Shown one piece after another: positions 16,747 through 24,233 of a stretch of 64,000 bases of DNA. Both the position numbers and the translations under genes were made by a program. The notes beneath the pieces were generated by a model. That model was not told the origin of the DNA, did no database searches, and saw nothing but the letters and a program-made list of their open reading frames with translations. How positions within the stretch are numbered: the stretch's first letter is position 1; every line of letters begins with the position of its first letter. The DNA comes from an uncultured Flavobacteriaceae bacterium (GTDB taxonomy: Bacteria > Bacteroidota > Bacteroidia > Flavobacteriales > Flavobacteriaceae). Location: positions 1-64,000 of the forward strand of contig CAJXBR010000001.1 of NCBI GenBank assembly GCA_913051755.1. The letters run 5' to 3'.

Positions 16747-18041
16747 TAGAACAATGTTTTTTGCAGCCACGTGGACTGATATTTCCCTTTTCCATCATAA
16801 CGCTCTGCTTGTAGACCTACATTAAACACGCGATCTCTTGGGTCATTTCCAACACCAGCGTTATACATCCAATTGCCATAATTGCTGTGGACGTCATAAT
16901 CGATTAACATGGATTCAAAATAAGCAGCACCCCAACGCCAGTCCATTTGCAATGTTTTTGCAAAATAACTCGCTACATTTTGTCTCCCACGATTACTCAT
17001 AAACCCAGTATTTTTAAGTTCGAGCATATTGGCATTTACAAATGGTTCAGCTGTTGTGCCGTTAATCCATTGGCCATATACCTGTTGATTTTGCTTCCAA
17101 TCATATGCCCTTTTTTTGATTCCCCCAATATCGAAAATAGAACTGCCGTGGCGCAATGAAACATACTTGAAATAATCTCTCCATATCAATTCAAAAATTA
17201 GCCAATAAGTTGATTGATTTTTATCAATTTCTTTCTCATAATCTTTTACCGACCAATAAATTGATTTGGGAGAGATAGATCCGTTTGCTAGCCATGAAGA
17301 AAACTTGGAACTGTAATCAGTTCCCAATAATCCATTCCTTGTTTTCTTGTAGTAAGATAACTTTTTAGTTGTCCAAGAATAGTGATTTAATCGTTTACTT
17401 GCTGCACAACTTCCACCTTCAAATGGAAAGGCGCTGTTGGGGTGGATATCAAATGGCGCATATCCGAGCTCCTTTAAAGTCAATGGTTCACTAGAGGGAA
17501 TTTGATAATTTTCATCTGCAAGCTTTATGGGCTCTGGTGTGCAGGGTCGAACTGTACTATTTTTTTCACATGCTTTTCGAAAAACAGTAAAAACTTCAGG
17601 AAGGTCAACAATCGCAAAAGGCAAATCATCAGGATGAAATAAAAATTGATTGTAAGATTTGTGGACAGTGACAGTATCAGGTATGTTTTTTTCTTGATCA
17701 ACTTCCTCTTTTGTCCATTCCTCTTGCATGTACAAATCAGTGATTTGATATTGATTGCAAAGCTGTTTCAAAGAACTTCCGCTGTCCAACTTTACGATCA
17801 AAGGAATGTTTAACACCTTTAGTTCTTGCCTTAAATCTTCAATGGTTTCGATCAAAAAACGTGCCCTGAACACTTCCATTTTTTTGAATCCAAACTCTGT
17901 TTCTTTTAACCAAAAATCTGGAATCAGAACAAGACCTATAACTCTTTCGTGCTTTGTTGTTGCATTATAAAGCGATTGGTTGTCAGCGATCCGAAGATCA
18001 TTCCTAAACCAAACTAAAGCTGTGTTTTGTTTTTCCTGCAT
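16746..18041 (-). CDS. Cryptochrome DASH
   Basis: A 431-aa DASH-type cryptochrome, FAD plus MTHF-type antenna, known to repair CPDs in single-stranded or looped DNA. Signatures: ALVWFRNDLRIADN (8-21), the FAD-binding GTDYSSKFSSWLANGSIS (240-257), ELIWRDYFKY (284-293), TGFMSNRGRQNVASYF (345-360) and the DASH-specific DYDVHSNYGNWMYNAGVGND (381-400). Its first 28 bases overlap the end of the DUF2256 gene in another frame. It is central in the photolyase operon. Confidence 0.93.
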   Translation of the reverse strand: MQEKQNTALVWFRNDLRIADNQSLYNATTKHERVIGLVLIPDFWLKETEFGFKKMEVFRARFLIETIEDLRQELKVLNIPLIVKLDSGSSLKQLCNQYQITDLYMQEEWTKEEVDQEKNIPDTVTVHKSYNQFLFHPDDLPFAIVDLPEVFTVFRKACEKNSTVRPCTPEPIKLADENYQIPSSEPLTLKELGYAPFDIHPNSAFPFEGGSCAASKRLNHYSWTTKKLSYYKKTRNGLLGTDYSSKFSSWLANGSISPKSIYWSVKDYEKEIDKNQSTYWLIFELIWRDYFKYVSLRHGSSIFDIGGIKKRAYDWKQNQQVYGQWINGTTAEPFVNANMLELKNTGFMSNRGRQNVASYFAKTLQMDWRWGAAYFESMLIDYDVHSNYGNWMYNAGVGNDPRDRVFNVGLQAERYDGKGKYQSTWLQKTLF

Positions 18042-18160
18042 TTTTGACTACAATATTTAACTTCATTCCAATTTTTTTTCCATTTTTTTCGCCATTTGAA
18101 GGGTCGATCACATACCAAACAAAGCTTTACGGGGAGATCCGCTTTTTTGACTCCTCTCAT
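18014..18160 (-). CDS. DUF2256 zinc-ribbon-like small protein (hidden gene)
   Basis: A 48-aa protein too short for routine gene calling. It starts MRGVKKADLP, continues VKLCLVCDRPFKWRKKW and NWNEVKYCSQKCRKNK, and ends TQL, an excellent match to DUF2256. Four cysteines form C14-x2-C17 and C37-x3-C41, probably a metal site. Its ATG overlaps the TGA of the upstream photolyase (ATGA), and its TAG lies 28 bases inside the cryptochrome DASH gene. DUF2256 genes are repeatedly found beside photolyases; the role is unknown. Confidence 0.9.
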   Translation of the reverse strand: MRGVKKADLPVKLCLVCDRPFKWRKKWKKNWNEVKYCSQKCRKNKTQL

Positions 18161-19458
18161 TTGTTTAAGGCAGATTTATAGGTTTCCAAACAACGTTCTC
18201 GTGCCATTTTATGATCAACGATAGGTTTGGGATAAGAGGGCGATTGATAGTTGGGCACCCACTTTTTAATGTAGTCATGGTTTTTGTCAAACTTTTTGAT
18301 CTGCTCTGTTGGATTAAAAATCCTAAAATAAGGCGCTGCATCAACCCCACATCCTGCGACCCATTGCCAATTACCAACATTACTCGCCATTTCATAATCC
18401 AAAAGCTTTTGGGCAAAATATGCCTCACCCAAGCGCCAATCGATCAGTAAATGTTTGCATAAAAAACTACCAACAAGCATACGTATTCGATTGTGCATAA
18501 ATCCAGTTTGGTTCATTTCTTTCATGCCAGCATCAACAAATGGATAACCTGTTTCGCCATCACACCAACGCTGAAAATCTTCTGGACTGTTGCGCCACTC
18601 AATTCGATCGTATTGGGGTTTGAAACTTTGATTTTCGGTGTGCGGGAAGTGCCATAATATCTGCATAAAAAACTCACGCCAGATCAACTCCTTCAAAAAA
18701 GTTTGATTTGTAGATTGCAATGCTTTGGCAACTGATTTTCGAATACTCACAGAACCAAAACGCAAGTGAACTCCTATTTTTGAAGTGCCTGCAACTGAGG
18801 GTGTGTTTCTCAACTCCTCATATTGAACGATGATTTGTTTCGAGGTGTTATACTGCGGCACAGCAATTTTGGATGTTGTGAAGCCAATATCTGACAAACT
18901 CGGATTGTTGTGTGCTGTAAGTTTAACAAGTTTTTCAAAAGATGCAACACTGTAGTCTTTGAGATCTCTATCCTCTGCAAATGCAGCAAGCCAAGTTCTG
19001 GAATAAGGTGTATAAACGCGATAGGGAGTACCATCTGACTTGACGACCTCGTCTTGCTCAAAAATGACATGATCTTTGAAAGTTGAGAAAGAAATATTGT
19101 TCTCTTCTAGTAGGGTTTTGATTTCGGAGTCTCTTGTTGTGGCGTAAGGTTCATAATCTCGATTGGCGTAAACGGCATGAACTTTATTAGAATTTAAAAT
19201 CTCTTTAAATACATTGATCGGCTTGCCACTAAAAACATGAATTTTCTTCTTTGATTGGGCAAGCTGACTGTTAATATCTTCGATTTGCTGAAATAAAAAG
19301 GAAACACGAGCATCGTCTTTGGGCAAACGACTCAAAATATCAGTGTCGAAAATAAAGATGGGAAGTACATTCGATTCATTCTGCAGGGCATGATAAAGAC
19401 CCACATTGTCGTCTAAACGTAAGTCCCTGCGAAACCAAAACAATGCAATAGAATCCAA
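18157..19458 (-). CDS. phrB: Class I deoxyribodipyrimidine photolyase
   Basis: Light-driven repair of cyclobutane pyrimidine dimers, 433 aa. N-terminal antenna domain starts ALFWFRRDLRLDDN (5-18). The catalytic FAD domain shows GVHLRFGSVS (229-238), ELIWREFFMQILW (257-269), GETGYPFVDAGM (301-312), NRIRMLVGSFLCK (323-335) and the class I signature DYEMASNVGNWQWVAGCG (354-371) with YFRIFNP. It begins 2 bases after the SDR stop and is followed by DUF2256 with a four-base overlap. Strongest candidate in this operon for a true CPD photolyase. Confidence 0.93.
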   Translation of the reverse strand: MDSIALFWFRRDLRLDDNVGLYHALQNESNVLPIFIFDTDILSRLPKDDARVSFLFQQIEDINSQLAQSKKKIHVFSGKPINVFKEILNSNKVHAVYANRDYEPYATTRDSEIKTLLEENNISFSTFKDHVIFEQDEVVKSDGTPYRVYTPYSRTWLAAFAEDRDLKDYSVASFEKLVKLTAHNNPSLSDIGFTTSKIAVPQYNTSKQIIVQYEELRNTPSVAGTSKIGVHLRFGSVSIRKSVAKALQSTNQTFLKELIWREFFMQILWHFPHTENQSFKPQYDRIEWRNSPEDFQRWCDGETGYPFVDAGMKEMNQTGFMHNRIRMLVGSFLCKHLLIDWRLGEAYFAQKLLDYEMASNVGNWQWVAGCGVDAAPYFRIFNPTEQIKKFDKNHDYIKKWVPNYQSPSYPKPIVDHKMARERCLETYKSALNK

Positions 19459-19459
19459 T

Positions 19460-20152
19460 TTAGTGTGTGTTTAGTGATGACATCCCTCCATCCAAGCCAA
19501 TGATTTGACCAGTCATCCAACTGCTTTCATCGCTGAGCAAGAAACGCGTCATTGATGCGACGTCTTCAGCTTTGCCAACACGCTTCAATGGGTGTCGCTG
19601 TGCCGATTTTTCCATTTTAGTTTCATTGTTCAAAAAGCGATCTGCCAATGGGGTGTTGGTAATCGACGGCGCAATCACATTCACTCTAGTGTTGGGTGCT
19701 AGCTCAGCAGCAAGTGACTTGCCAAGGCCCTCAAGCGCTCCCTTAGATGCGGCCACACTCGCGTGAAATGGCATCCCCACTTTTACTGCGACTGTACTGT
19801 ACAATACGACACTACTGTTGGTAGTCAACTTTGGCAAAACAGCTTGCATACAACTGACAAAGCCCAAAACATTGATCTTGAAATCTGCTTCAAAAGCCTC
19901 TGGCTTAAGCCCTTTAAATGGGCGTAAATTGATACTGCCTGGACAATACACAAGCCCTGACAATTCACTAGGCAAGTCGAGCGTTGATAAATCATCAGTT
20001 GTCACATCAAAGGGGAGATGATTTATGGATAGTCCTGCGAGTGCCTCTGATGATCGAGAGGCTATATATACTTCGTGGGTTTCAGCAAGCAGTTTCACTG
20101 TTGCGAGGCCAATACCACTCGACCCTCCAATAAATAAGATATTCTTTTTCAT
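19460..20152 (-). CDS. Atypical short-chain dehydrogenase/reductase
   Basis: A 230-aa SDR-fold protein. The NAD(P) motif GGSSGIG (9-15), the structural N94 in INVLG and the serine S119 in YSTVAV are present. The catalytic YxxxK is altered: K137 (ASKGAL) is kept but the tyrosine position is V133. Such Tyr-less SDRs recur beside photolyases, so this is probably a real feature of the subfamily. It may not be a conventional oxidoreductase. Second gene of the operon, 3 bases after the SRPBCC stop. Confidence 0.85.
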   Translation of the reverse strand: MKKNILFIGGSSGIGLATVKLLAETHEVYIASRSSEALAGLSINHLPFDVTTDDLSTLDLPSELSGLVYCPGSINLRPFKGLKPEAFEADFKINVLGFVSCMQAVLPKLTTNSSVVLYSTVAVKVGMPFHASVAASKGALEGLGKSLAAELAPNTRVNVIAPSITNTPLADRFLNNETKMEKSAQRHPLKRVGKAEDVASMTRFLLSDESSWMTGQIIGLDGGMSSLNTH

Positions 20153-20155
20153 GTT

Positions 20156-20614
20156 CTATTTATATTTTCCAAAGATGCTTTCGAGCTTTTGCTCGCGATA
20201 ATTAAAAATGGATCGCACTTTGTTCTTAACAAACAGCCAGTGCGCAAAACGCCCCAGCAAACCCAAAGGCAGTTTATAATCTACGATATCTGTCATTTTC
20301 ACCCCATTTGGGATTTCTTCAATAAAATGCTTGTGATGCCAAAAAGTATAAGGTCCAAAGCGTTGTTCGTCAACAAAGTATCGCTCATGCTCCACATGAG
20401 TGATTTCAGTCACCCAACGAAAAGGAATCTTGAGAATAGGAGTGAGGATATACTGTATGATTTGCCCTGGAAACATCTTACGATCTGCACCTGAAATGAT
20501 ATCAAAACCCATATAATCTGGCGTAATCGTCTTTAGATTCTTGGGATCTGACAAAAATTCCCATGCTTCTTTAATATCGATTGGTAAATTTTGCTCTGAT
20601 GTATAGCTGTACAC
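20156..20614 (-). CDS. SRPBCC family protein
   Basis: A 152-aa START/Bet v1-like helix-grip protein (cyclase/dehydrase-like subgroup): LPIDIKEAWEFLSDPKNL, then ITPDYMGFDI near the N-terminus, and FGPYTFWHHKHFIEEI in the core. The start is a GTG at 20614, placed where family members begin; no ATG precedes it. Ligand unknown. It is the first gene of the photolyase operon, close behind the promoter, giving an almost leaderless message. Confidence 0.82.
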   Translation of the reverse strand: MYSYTSEQNLPIDIKEAWEFLSDPKNLKTITPDYMGFDIISGADRKMFPGQIIQYILTPILKIPFRWVTEITHVEHERYFVDEQRFGPYTFWHHKHFIEEIPNGVKMTDIVDYKLPLGLLGRFAHWLFVKNKVRSIFNYREQKLESIFGKYK

Positions 20615-20624
20615 TTTTTTTTTT

Positions 20625-20671
20625 CAAATATATCATTTTGTTGAATGAATTAAAAAAAACATTAAACAAAA
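20625..20671 (-). promoter_or_regulatory. Promoter and putative CarH-type operator of the photolyase operon
   Basis: Minus strand: TTTTGTTTAATGTTT at 20671-20657, then the half-site TTCAACAAAA (20645-20636) in inverted orientation, then TATATTTG (20632-20625), an exact TAnnTTTG -7 box. The 15-base element recurs exactly upstream of the CarH-like gene. The inverted half-site lies between the presumed -33 region and the -7 box, a position suited to repression. TTTT about 19 bases upstream of the -7 box is the nearest -33 candidate. Confidence 0.65.
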
Positions 20672-20700
20672 TTAATATTCATTCGTTTGTATGAAATGTG

Positions 20701-20708
20701 TAGCTTTG
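20701..20708 (+). promoter_or_regulatory. Putative -7 box of the DUF2911 gene
   Basis: TAGCTTTG matches TAnnTTTG and lies 18 bases before the DUF2911 start. No TTG at the usual 19-base spacing was found. It is divergent from the photolyase-operon promoter, so the two share about 110 bases of control region. Confidence 0.4.
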
Positions 20709-20726
20709 AGAATTAAACCCAATTAA

Positions 20727-21566
20727 ATGAAAGCTTTATTATTCCTTTTCGCTCTTTTTTTCACGCTAAGCATTCATGCTCAAATACCAAGACCTCAACT
20801 CAGCCCAAAAGCCAAGTTAATGCAGACTGTTGGCCTCTCGGAGGTCACTATCGATTACGCAAGGCCATCTGTTCGAGAGCGAACGATTTTTGGAGATTTG
20901 GTTCCTTATAATGTACTTTGGCGTACGGGTGCAAATCGAAACACTTTGATTACTTTCTCACATGATGTTGTCATTTCTGGCCATCCTCTGTCGAAGGGTA
21001 CTTATGCATTGTACACAACTCCAAACAAAGATGCTTGGATGGTGTATTTTTATAGTAAAACTGACAATTGGGGAACTCCAGCACAATGGGATGAAGAACA
21101 AATAAGCCTTGCTGTTCGTTCAGAGGTTCAAGATGTTTCTCATACAGAATCATTTCGGATTTCAATCGAAAACATTACCCTTGATACTGCAGATTTACAA
21201 TTGGCTTGGGAAAAAACAGCGATACAGCTTCCAATTGTTTTTACAACAAGTAAAATCATGGAGTCTAATTTATCAAAAATGAATGTCGATACTGCATCTG
21301 CCAATGATTTATACACTGCAGCAGTTTATTATCTTAACAATGATAAAGATCTTCAAAAGGCTAAAGTGTGGATCACTAAGGCAGTTGCATTAAAAGATGA
21401 TGCGTTTTGGTTTTATCGTCAAAAATCTTTGATACACGAAGCACTTGGTGAATTGAAGATGGCGATAGATGCTGCCCAAAGGTCGCTCGAATTGGCAGAA
21501 TCAGCAGGCAATCAACAGTATGTGAATTTCAACAAAAAGAAGTTGCGTGAATGGACTGAAAAGTAA
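20727..21566 (+). CDS. DUF2911 domain secreted protein
   Basis: A 279-aa exported protein: signal peptide MKALLFLFALFFTLSIHAQ with probable cleavage after residue 18. The DUF2911 core includes VTIDYARPSVRERTIFG, VPYNVLWRTGANRNT and PLSKGTYALYTTP (about 35-105). The C-terminal part (about 195-279) looks like a TPR-type helical repeat. Family function is unknown. It is transcribed divergently from the photolyase operon and convergently with maf. Confidence 0.85.
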   Translation: MKALLFLFALFFTLSIHAQIPRPQLSPKAKLMQTVGLSEVTIDYARPSVRERTIFGDLVPYNVLWRTGANRNTLITFSHDVVISGHPLSKGTYALYTTPNKDAWMVYFYSKTDNWGTPAQWDEEQISLAVRSEVQDVSHTESFRISIENITLDTADLQLAWEKTAIQLPIVFTTSKIMESNLSKMNVDTASANDLYTAAVYYLNNDKDLQKAKVWITKAVALKDDAFWFYRQKSLIHEALGELKMAIDAAQRSLELAESAGNQQYVNFNKKKLREWTEK

Positions 21567-21572
21567 TTGAAT

Positions 21573-22166
21573 TCACAAACGAGCTTGAACCAATTCCTCT
21601 AATGCCTTGTAGGTTTGCATACATGGCAATCCCATTACATTGGTGTAGGAACCATTAATTTCTGCAACAGCATACAGTCCAAAAGTGTCTTGAATGCCAT
21701 AAGAACCTGCCTTATCATGAGGGCTGCCAGTTGCCACATATTGTGCAACAATATCTTCGTTTAAATCTGTAAACTTTACATCTGTAAAGCAATTAATCGT
21801 GTGTTGTTGGCGCAGGGTTGTAAAACAAACGGAGCTAATCACACGGTGTGTTTTTCCAGAAAGAGAGAGTAACATTTGCTTGGCAACTGTCTCATTTTTA
21901 GGCTTTCCCAGGGCATTGCCCTCAAACCATAAAATCGTATCAGCAGTAATGACGATTTGATTGGATGAGAGTAGGTTGTCTTGAAATGCTTTTCCTTTTT
22001 GTCGCGCCAAATAGTCTGTGATTTGCTCAGCTTGTAAACCCAAGTCATACTTTTCTTCGATGCTTCGCAACTCAACACGATGCTGAATATTCATTTGCTC
22101 GAGCAGGGATTGTCGTCTAGGCGACCCTGACCCCAGAATAATTTCTACCCCTTTAGGAATATTCAT
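21573..22166 (-). CDS. maf: Maf-like nucleotide pyrophosphatase
   Basis: House-cleaning NTP pyrophosphatase, 197 aa. The start LGSGSPRRQSLLEQM is the Maf signature; ITADTILWF carries the acidic metal-binding residue, and DKAGSYGIQD lies near the C-terminus. In characterised relatives the substrates are dTTP/UTP or modified nucleotides; which applies here cannot be told. The stop of the upstream HAD phosphatase overlaps its ATG by four bases. Last gene of a three-gene operon conserved in flavobacteria. Confidence 0.92.
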   Translation of the reverse strand: MNIPKGVEIILGSGSPRRQSLLEQMNIQHRVELRSIEEKYDLGLQAEQITDYLARQKGKAFQDNLLSSNQIVITADTILWFEGNALGKPKNETVAKQMLLSLSGKTHRVISSVCFTTLRQQHTINCFTDVKFTDLNEDIVAQYVATGSPHDKAGSYGIQDTFGLYAVAEINGSYTNVMGLPCMQTYKALEELVQARL

Positions 22167-22693
22167 TTGGTATCATTTCTAGCTTCAAAAAAATCACCCC
22201 ATTTACCATGAATTTTTAGCGTTTGTACAATCACATCTCTCACACATCCCTTTCCGCCAGGGACATGAGAAATATAGTCAGAAGCAGCGCGAACTTCTGG
22301 AACTGCATCGTTTGGGCAGGTAGCCAAATGCACCTTATTCATGGCTGGTATATCAGGGATATCATCACCCATAAACAAACTCTCACTGGCTTTAAGATTG
22401 TTATCGGACAGGTATTTTTCGAGTGTTTTCACTTTGTCATGAATGCCTAGAAAAACATCTTTCACCCCCAAATCATTGAGTCTTTTTTTAACAGCAGGAT
22501 TTGTGCCACCAGAGATGATGCAAAAACGAAACCCAGCATGTAAAGCTGCTTTGACAGCATACCCATCTTTGGTGTTCATCGATCTCAACATCGATCCATC
22601 TTCGTGAATCAATATGCTTCCGTCGGTGAAGACGCCATCAACATCAAAAATAAAGTTTCTTATGTGTTTGAGTTCTTCTTTAAAGATTTTCAT
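22163..22693 (-). CDS. KdsC-like HAD phosphatase
   Basis: A 176-aa HAD hydrolase of the C0 (capless) KDO-8-phosphate phosphatase type. Motif I is FDVDGVFTDG (17-26), motif II ISGG, and motif IV FMGDDIPDIPAM. The length and the VFLGIHDK segment fit KdsC, suggesting a role in LPS KDO synthesis, although other sugar phosphates are possible. It overlaps the DUF2520 gene by 14 bases and maf by 4. Confidence 0.85.
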   Translation of the reverse strand: MKIFKEELKHIRNFIFDVDGVFTDGSILIHEDGSMLRSMNTKDGYAVKAALHAGFRFCIISGGTNPAVKKRLNDLGVKDVFLGIHDKVKTLEKYLSDNNLKASESLFMGDDIPDIPAMNKVHLATCPNDAVPEVRAASDYISHVPGGKGCVRDVIVQTLKIHGKWGDFFEARNDTK

Positions 22694-23444
22694 TGTATTG
22701 TTTTAATAATTGTGATGTAAAAAATAAGTAAATATCAGCCAATTCATTTGTCATTACAGTCGATTTATGACGTTCAATCGTTTGCAAATCTCCCCTCAAC
22801 GCAGGACCCGTCTGACTGTTACGTGGGTCAAGAGACGATAGTTTTCTCGTTGTTTCTTCGATCAAAGGAATCAACATGTCAAAACTCAGGTTTTTTGACT
22901 TGCAGAACTTTTCTGCCTCCACATATAGATGGTTTGTGAAATTGTTTACGACAACAGCAGCAAGATGCATATGTAAACGTTCTTCTTCTTTTGCATGTGT
23001 AACAACAGTACTAAGCGTTTTCGAAAGTTTTTCCAAGTTGTCTTTGACATCTGTGTTATTTCCTTCCAACAGCAAAGGGATTTCTTGCCAATGTAATCGA
23101 CGATCTTGCGAAAATGTTTGCAATGGATACATCACTCCCCTTTTACTGTGTTTGTTGAGTAAATCGATCGAAGATGCCCCAGAAGTATGCACCACGATGG
23201 CATCTGACAGGGGTATTTTTTGACTCACTTCATGTATGGCATTGTCAGAAACTGCTATCAGCACAAAATCACAATCGGGAAGAGTGTTGAAATGATTCGA
23301 AATTGGGAGATGGATTAAATCGTTCGGAACCCTGTTTTGATCCCTGCAAATGAGTTGTACAAGAGAAAGCGCATTGTTTTCAAGGATTTCTCTTGCAAGT
23401 GCAATTGCAACATTTCCATCGCCTATCAAACAAATCTGAATCAT
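22680..23444 (-). CDS. Rossmann-like/DUF2520 protein
   Basis: A 254-aa two-domain protein: an N-terminal Rossmann fold (IQICLIGDGNVAIALARE, 2-19) and a C-terminal DUF2520 helical domain with NNFTNHLYVEAE around 167-178. The architecture resembles 6-phosphogluconate/ketopantoate-type dehydrogenases, but no substrate is assigned. It is the first gene of the DUF2520-KdsC-like-maf operon. Confidence 0.87.
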   Translation of the reverse strand: MIQICLIGDGNVAIALAREILENNALSLVQLICRDQNRVPNDLIHLPISNHFNTLPDCDFVLIAVSDNAIHEVSQKIPLSDAIVVHTSGASSIDLLNKHSKRGVMYPLQTFSQDRRLHWQEIPLLLEGNNTDVKDNLEKLSKTLSTVVTHAKEEERLHMHLAAVVVNNFTNHLYVEAEKFCKSKNLSFDMLIPLIEETTRKLSSLDPRNSQTGPALRGDLQTIERHKSTVMTNELADIYLFFTSQLLKQYNENL

Positions 23445-23473
23445 AAGTCAAAACTACAAACTAATGTTCATAG

Positions 23474-23503
23474 TTGGGGAAGATTGAATTTTTAGTAGGT
23501 TTG
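23474..23503 (+). promoter_or_regulatory. Promoter of ndk
   Basis: TTG (23474-23476), exactly 19 bases, then TAGGTTTG (23496-23503): a textbook Bacteroidetes -33/-7 pair. Transcription should begin near 23510, only several bases before the ndk start. Confidence 0.7.
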
Positions 23504-23517
23504 CAAAAAAAATATTG

Positions 23518-23934
23518 ATGTCGAATAGAACATTTACCATGATAAAGCCTGATGCAGTTAGCGCAGGGCATGTTGGTGTCATTTTTGAAAAAATTGCAGT
23601 CGCTGGCTTTGAGATTAAAGCGATGAAAATGACCCAACTCAGTCAGCTAGAAGCTGAGGCATTTTATGAAGTCCACAAGGAAAGACCCTTTTTTGGTGAA
23701 TTGGTTGCCTTTATGACAAGTGGTCCAATTGTGGCTGCAGTATTAGAAAAGGACAATGCAGTTGCTGATTTTAGAGCACTGATCGGATCTACAAACCCTG
23801 TAGAGGCAGCCGAAGGAACGATACGGAAACTATTTGCTGAGTCTGTTGGTCGAAATGCAATTCATGGTTCTGACAGTGATGAAAATGCAGCAATTGAGTG
23901 TGCATTTCATTTCTCTCAGCGTGAAATCTATTAG
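23518..23934 (+). CDS. ndk: Nucleoside diphosphate kinase
   Basis: Balances NTP pools by phosphate transfer; 138 aa, full length. The start [28 protein letters not shown] and the active-site histidine in [12 protein letters not shown] (about residue 115-126) are diagnostic. A TTG one codon upstream is in frame, but ATG at 23518 is the standard start. The stop overlaps that of the convergent DUF721 gene by four bases. Confidence 0.96.
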   Translation: MSNRTFTMIKPDAVSAGHVGVIFEKIAVAGFEIKAMKMTQLSQLEAEAFYEVHKERPFFGELVAFMTSGPIVAAVLEKDNAVADFRALIGSTNPVEAAEGTIRKLFAESVGRNAIHGSDSDENAAIECAFHFSQREIY

Positions 23935-24218
23935 ACAAATCGAATGTCCTGAATCTTGTTCCCCCCCAAAGATTTATTGATCATTTCAACAATTTTTTCT
24001 TTGCCGTAGCTCAGCTCCTGTCGAAGTACGGACGAGCTTAATTTTACAATAAGAACATCTTGCTTTAAGCTCACTTCCTTTGTGTAAGCACTTATGTTTT
24101 CCCCCATAATTGAGCTCCAATTTTCTTGTATTCGTGCTGTGTCAATCCCATCGCTAAGCGCGTTTTTTGAGATGAATTCTCCAAGGATTGCTTTTATTTT
24201 TTGCGCATCATGACTCAT
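23931..24218 (-). CDS. DUF721 family protein
   Basis: A 95-aa DUF721 (DciA-like) protein: [18 protein letters not shown] and the terminal half with [23 protein letters not shown] strands match the family. DciA in other bacteria helps load the replicative helicase; Bacteroidota members are short and only distantly related, so that role is a possibility. It lies 15 bases after recF on the same strand. Confidence 0.82.
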   Translation of the reverse strand: MSHDAQKIKAILGEFISKNALSDGIDTARIQENWSSIMGENISAYTKEVSLKQDVLIVKLSSSVLRQELSYGKEKIVEMINKSLGGNKIQDIRFV

Positions 24219-24233
24219 GTGTTTTTAGATTTT

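Noticed and set aside
18067..18099. Ten-codon open frame (MAKKMEKKLE) in the gap before cryptochrome DASH
   Set aside because: The same bases encode the conserved DUF2256 protein in another frame, which explains the sequence far better.
22876..23223. 115-aa plus-strand open frame with many Cys and Phe
   Set aside because: It is antisense to the DUF2520 gene. The cysteine-rich look comes from codons of the opposite strand.
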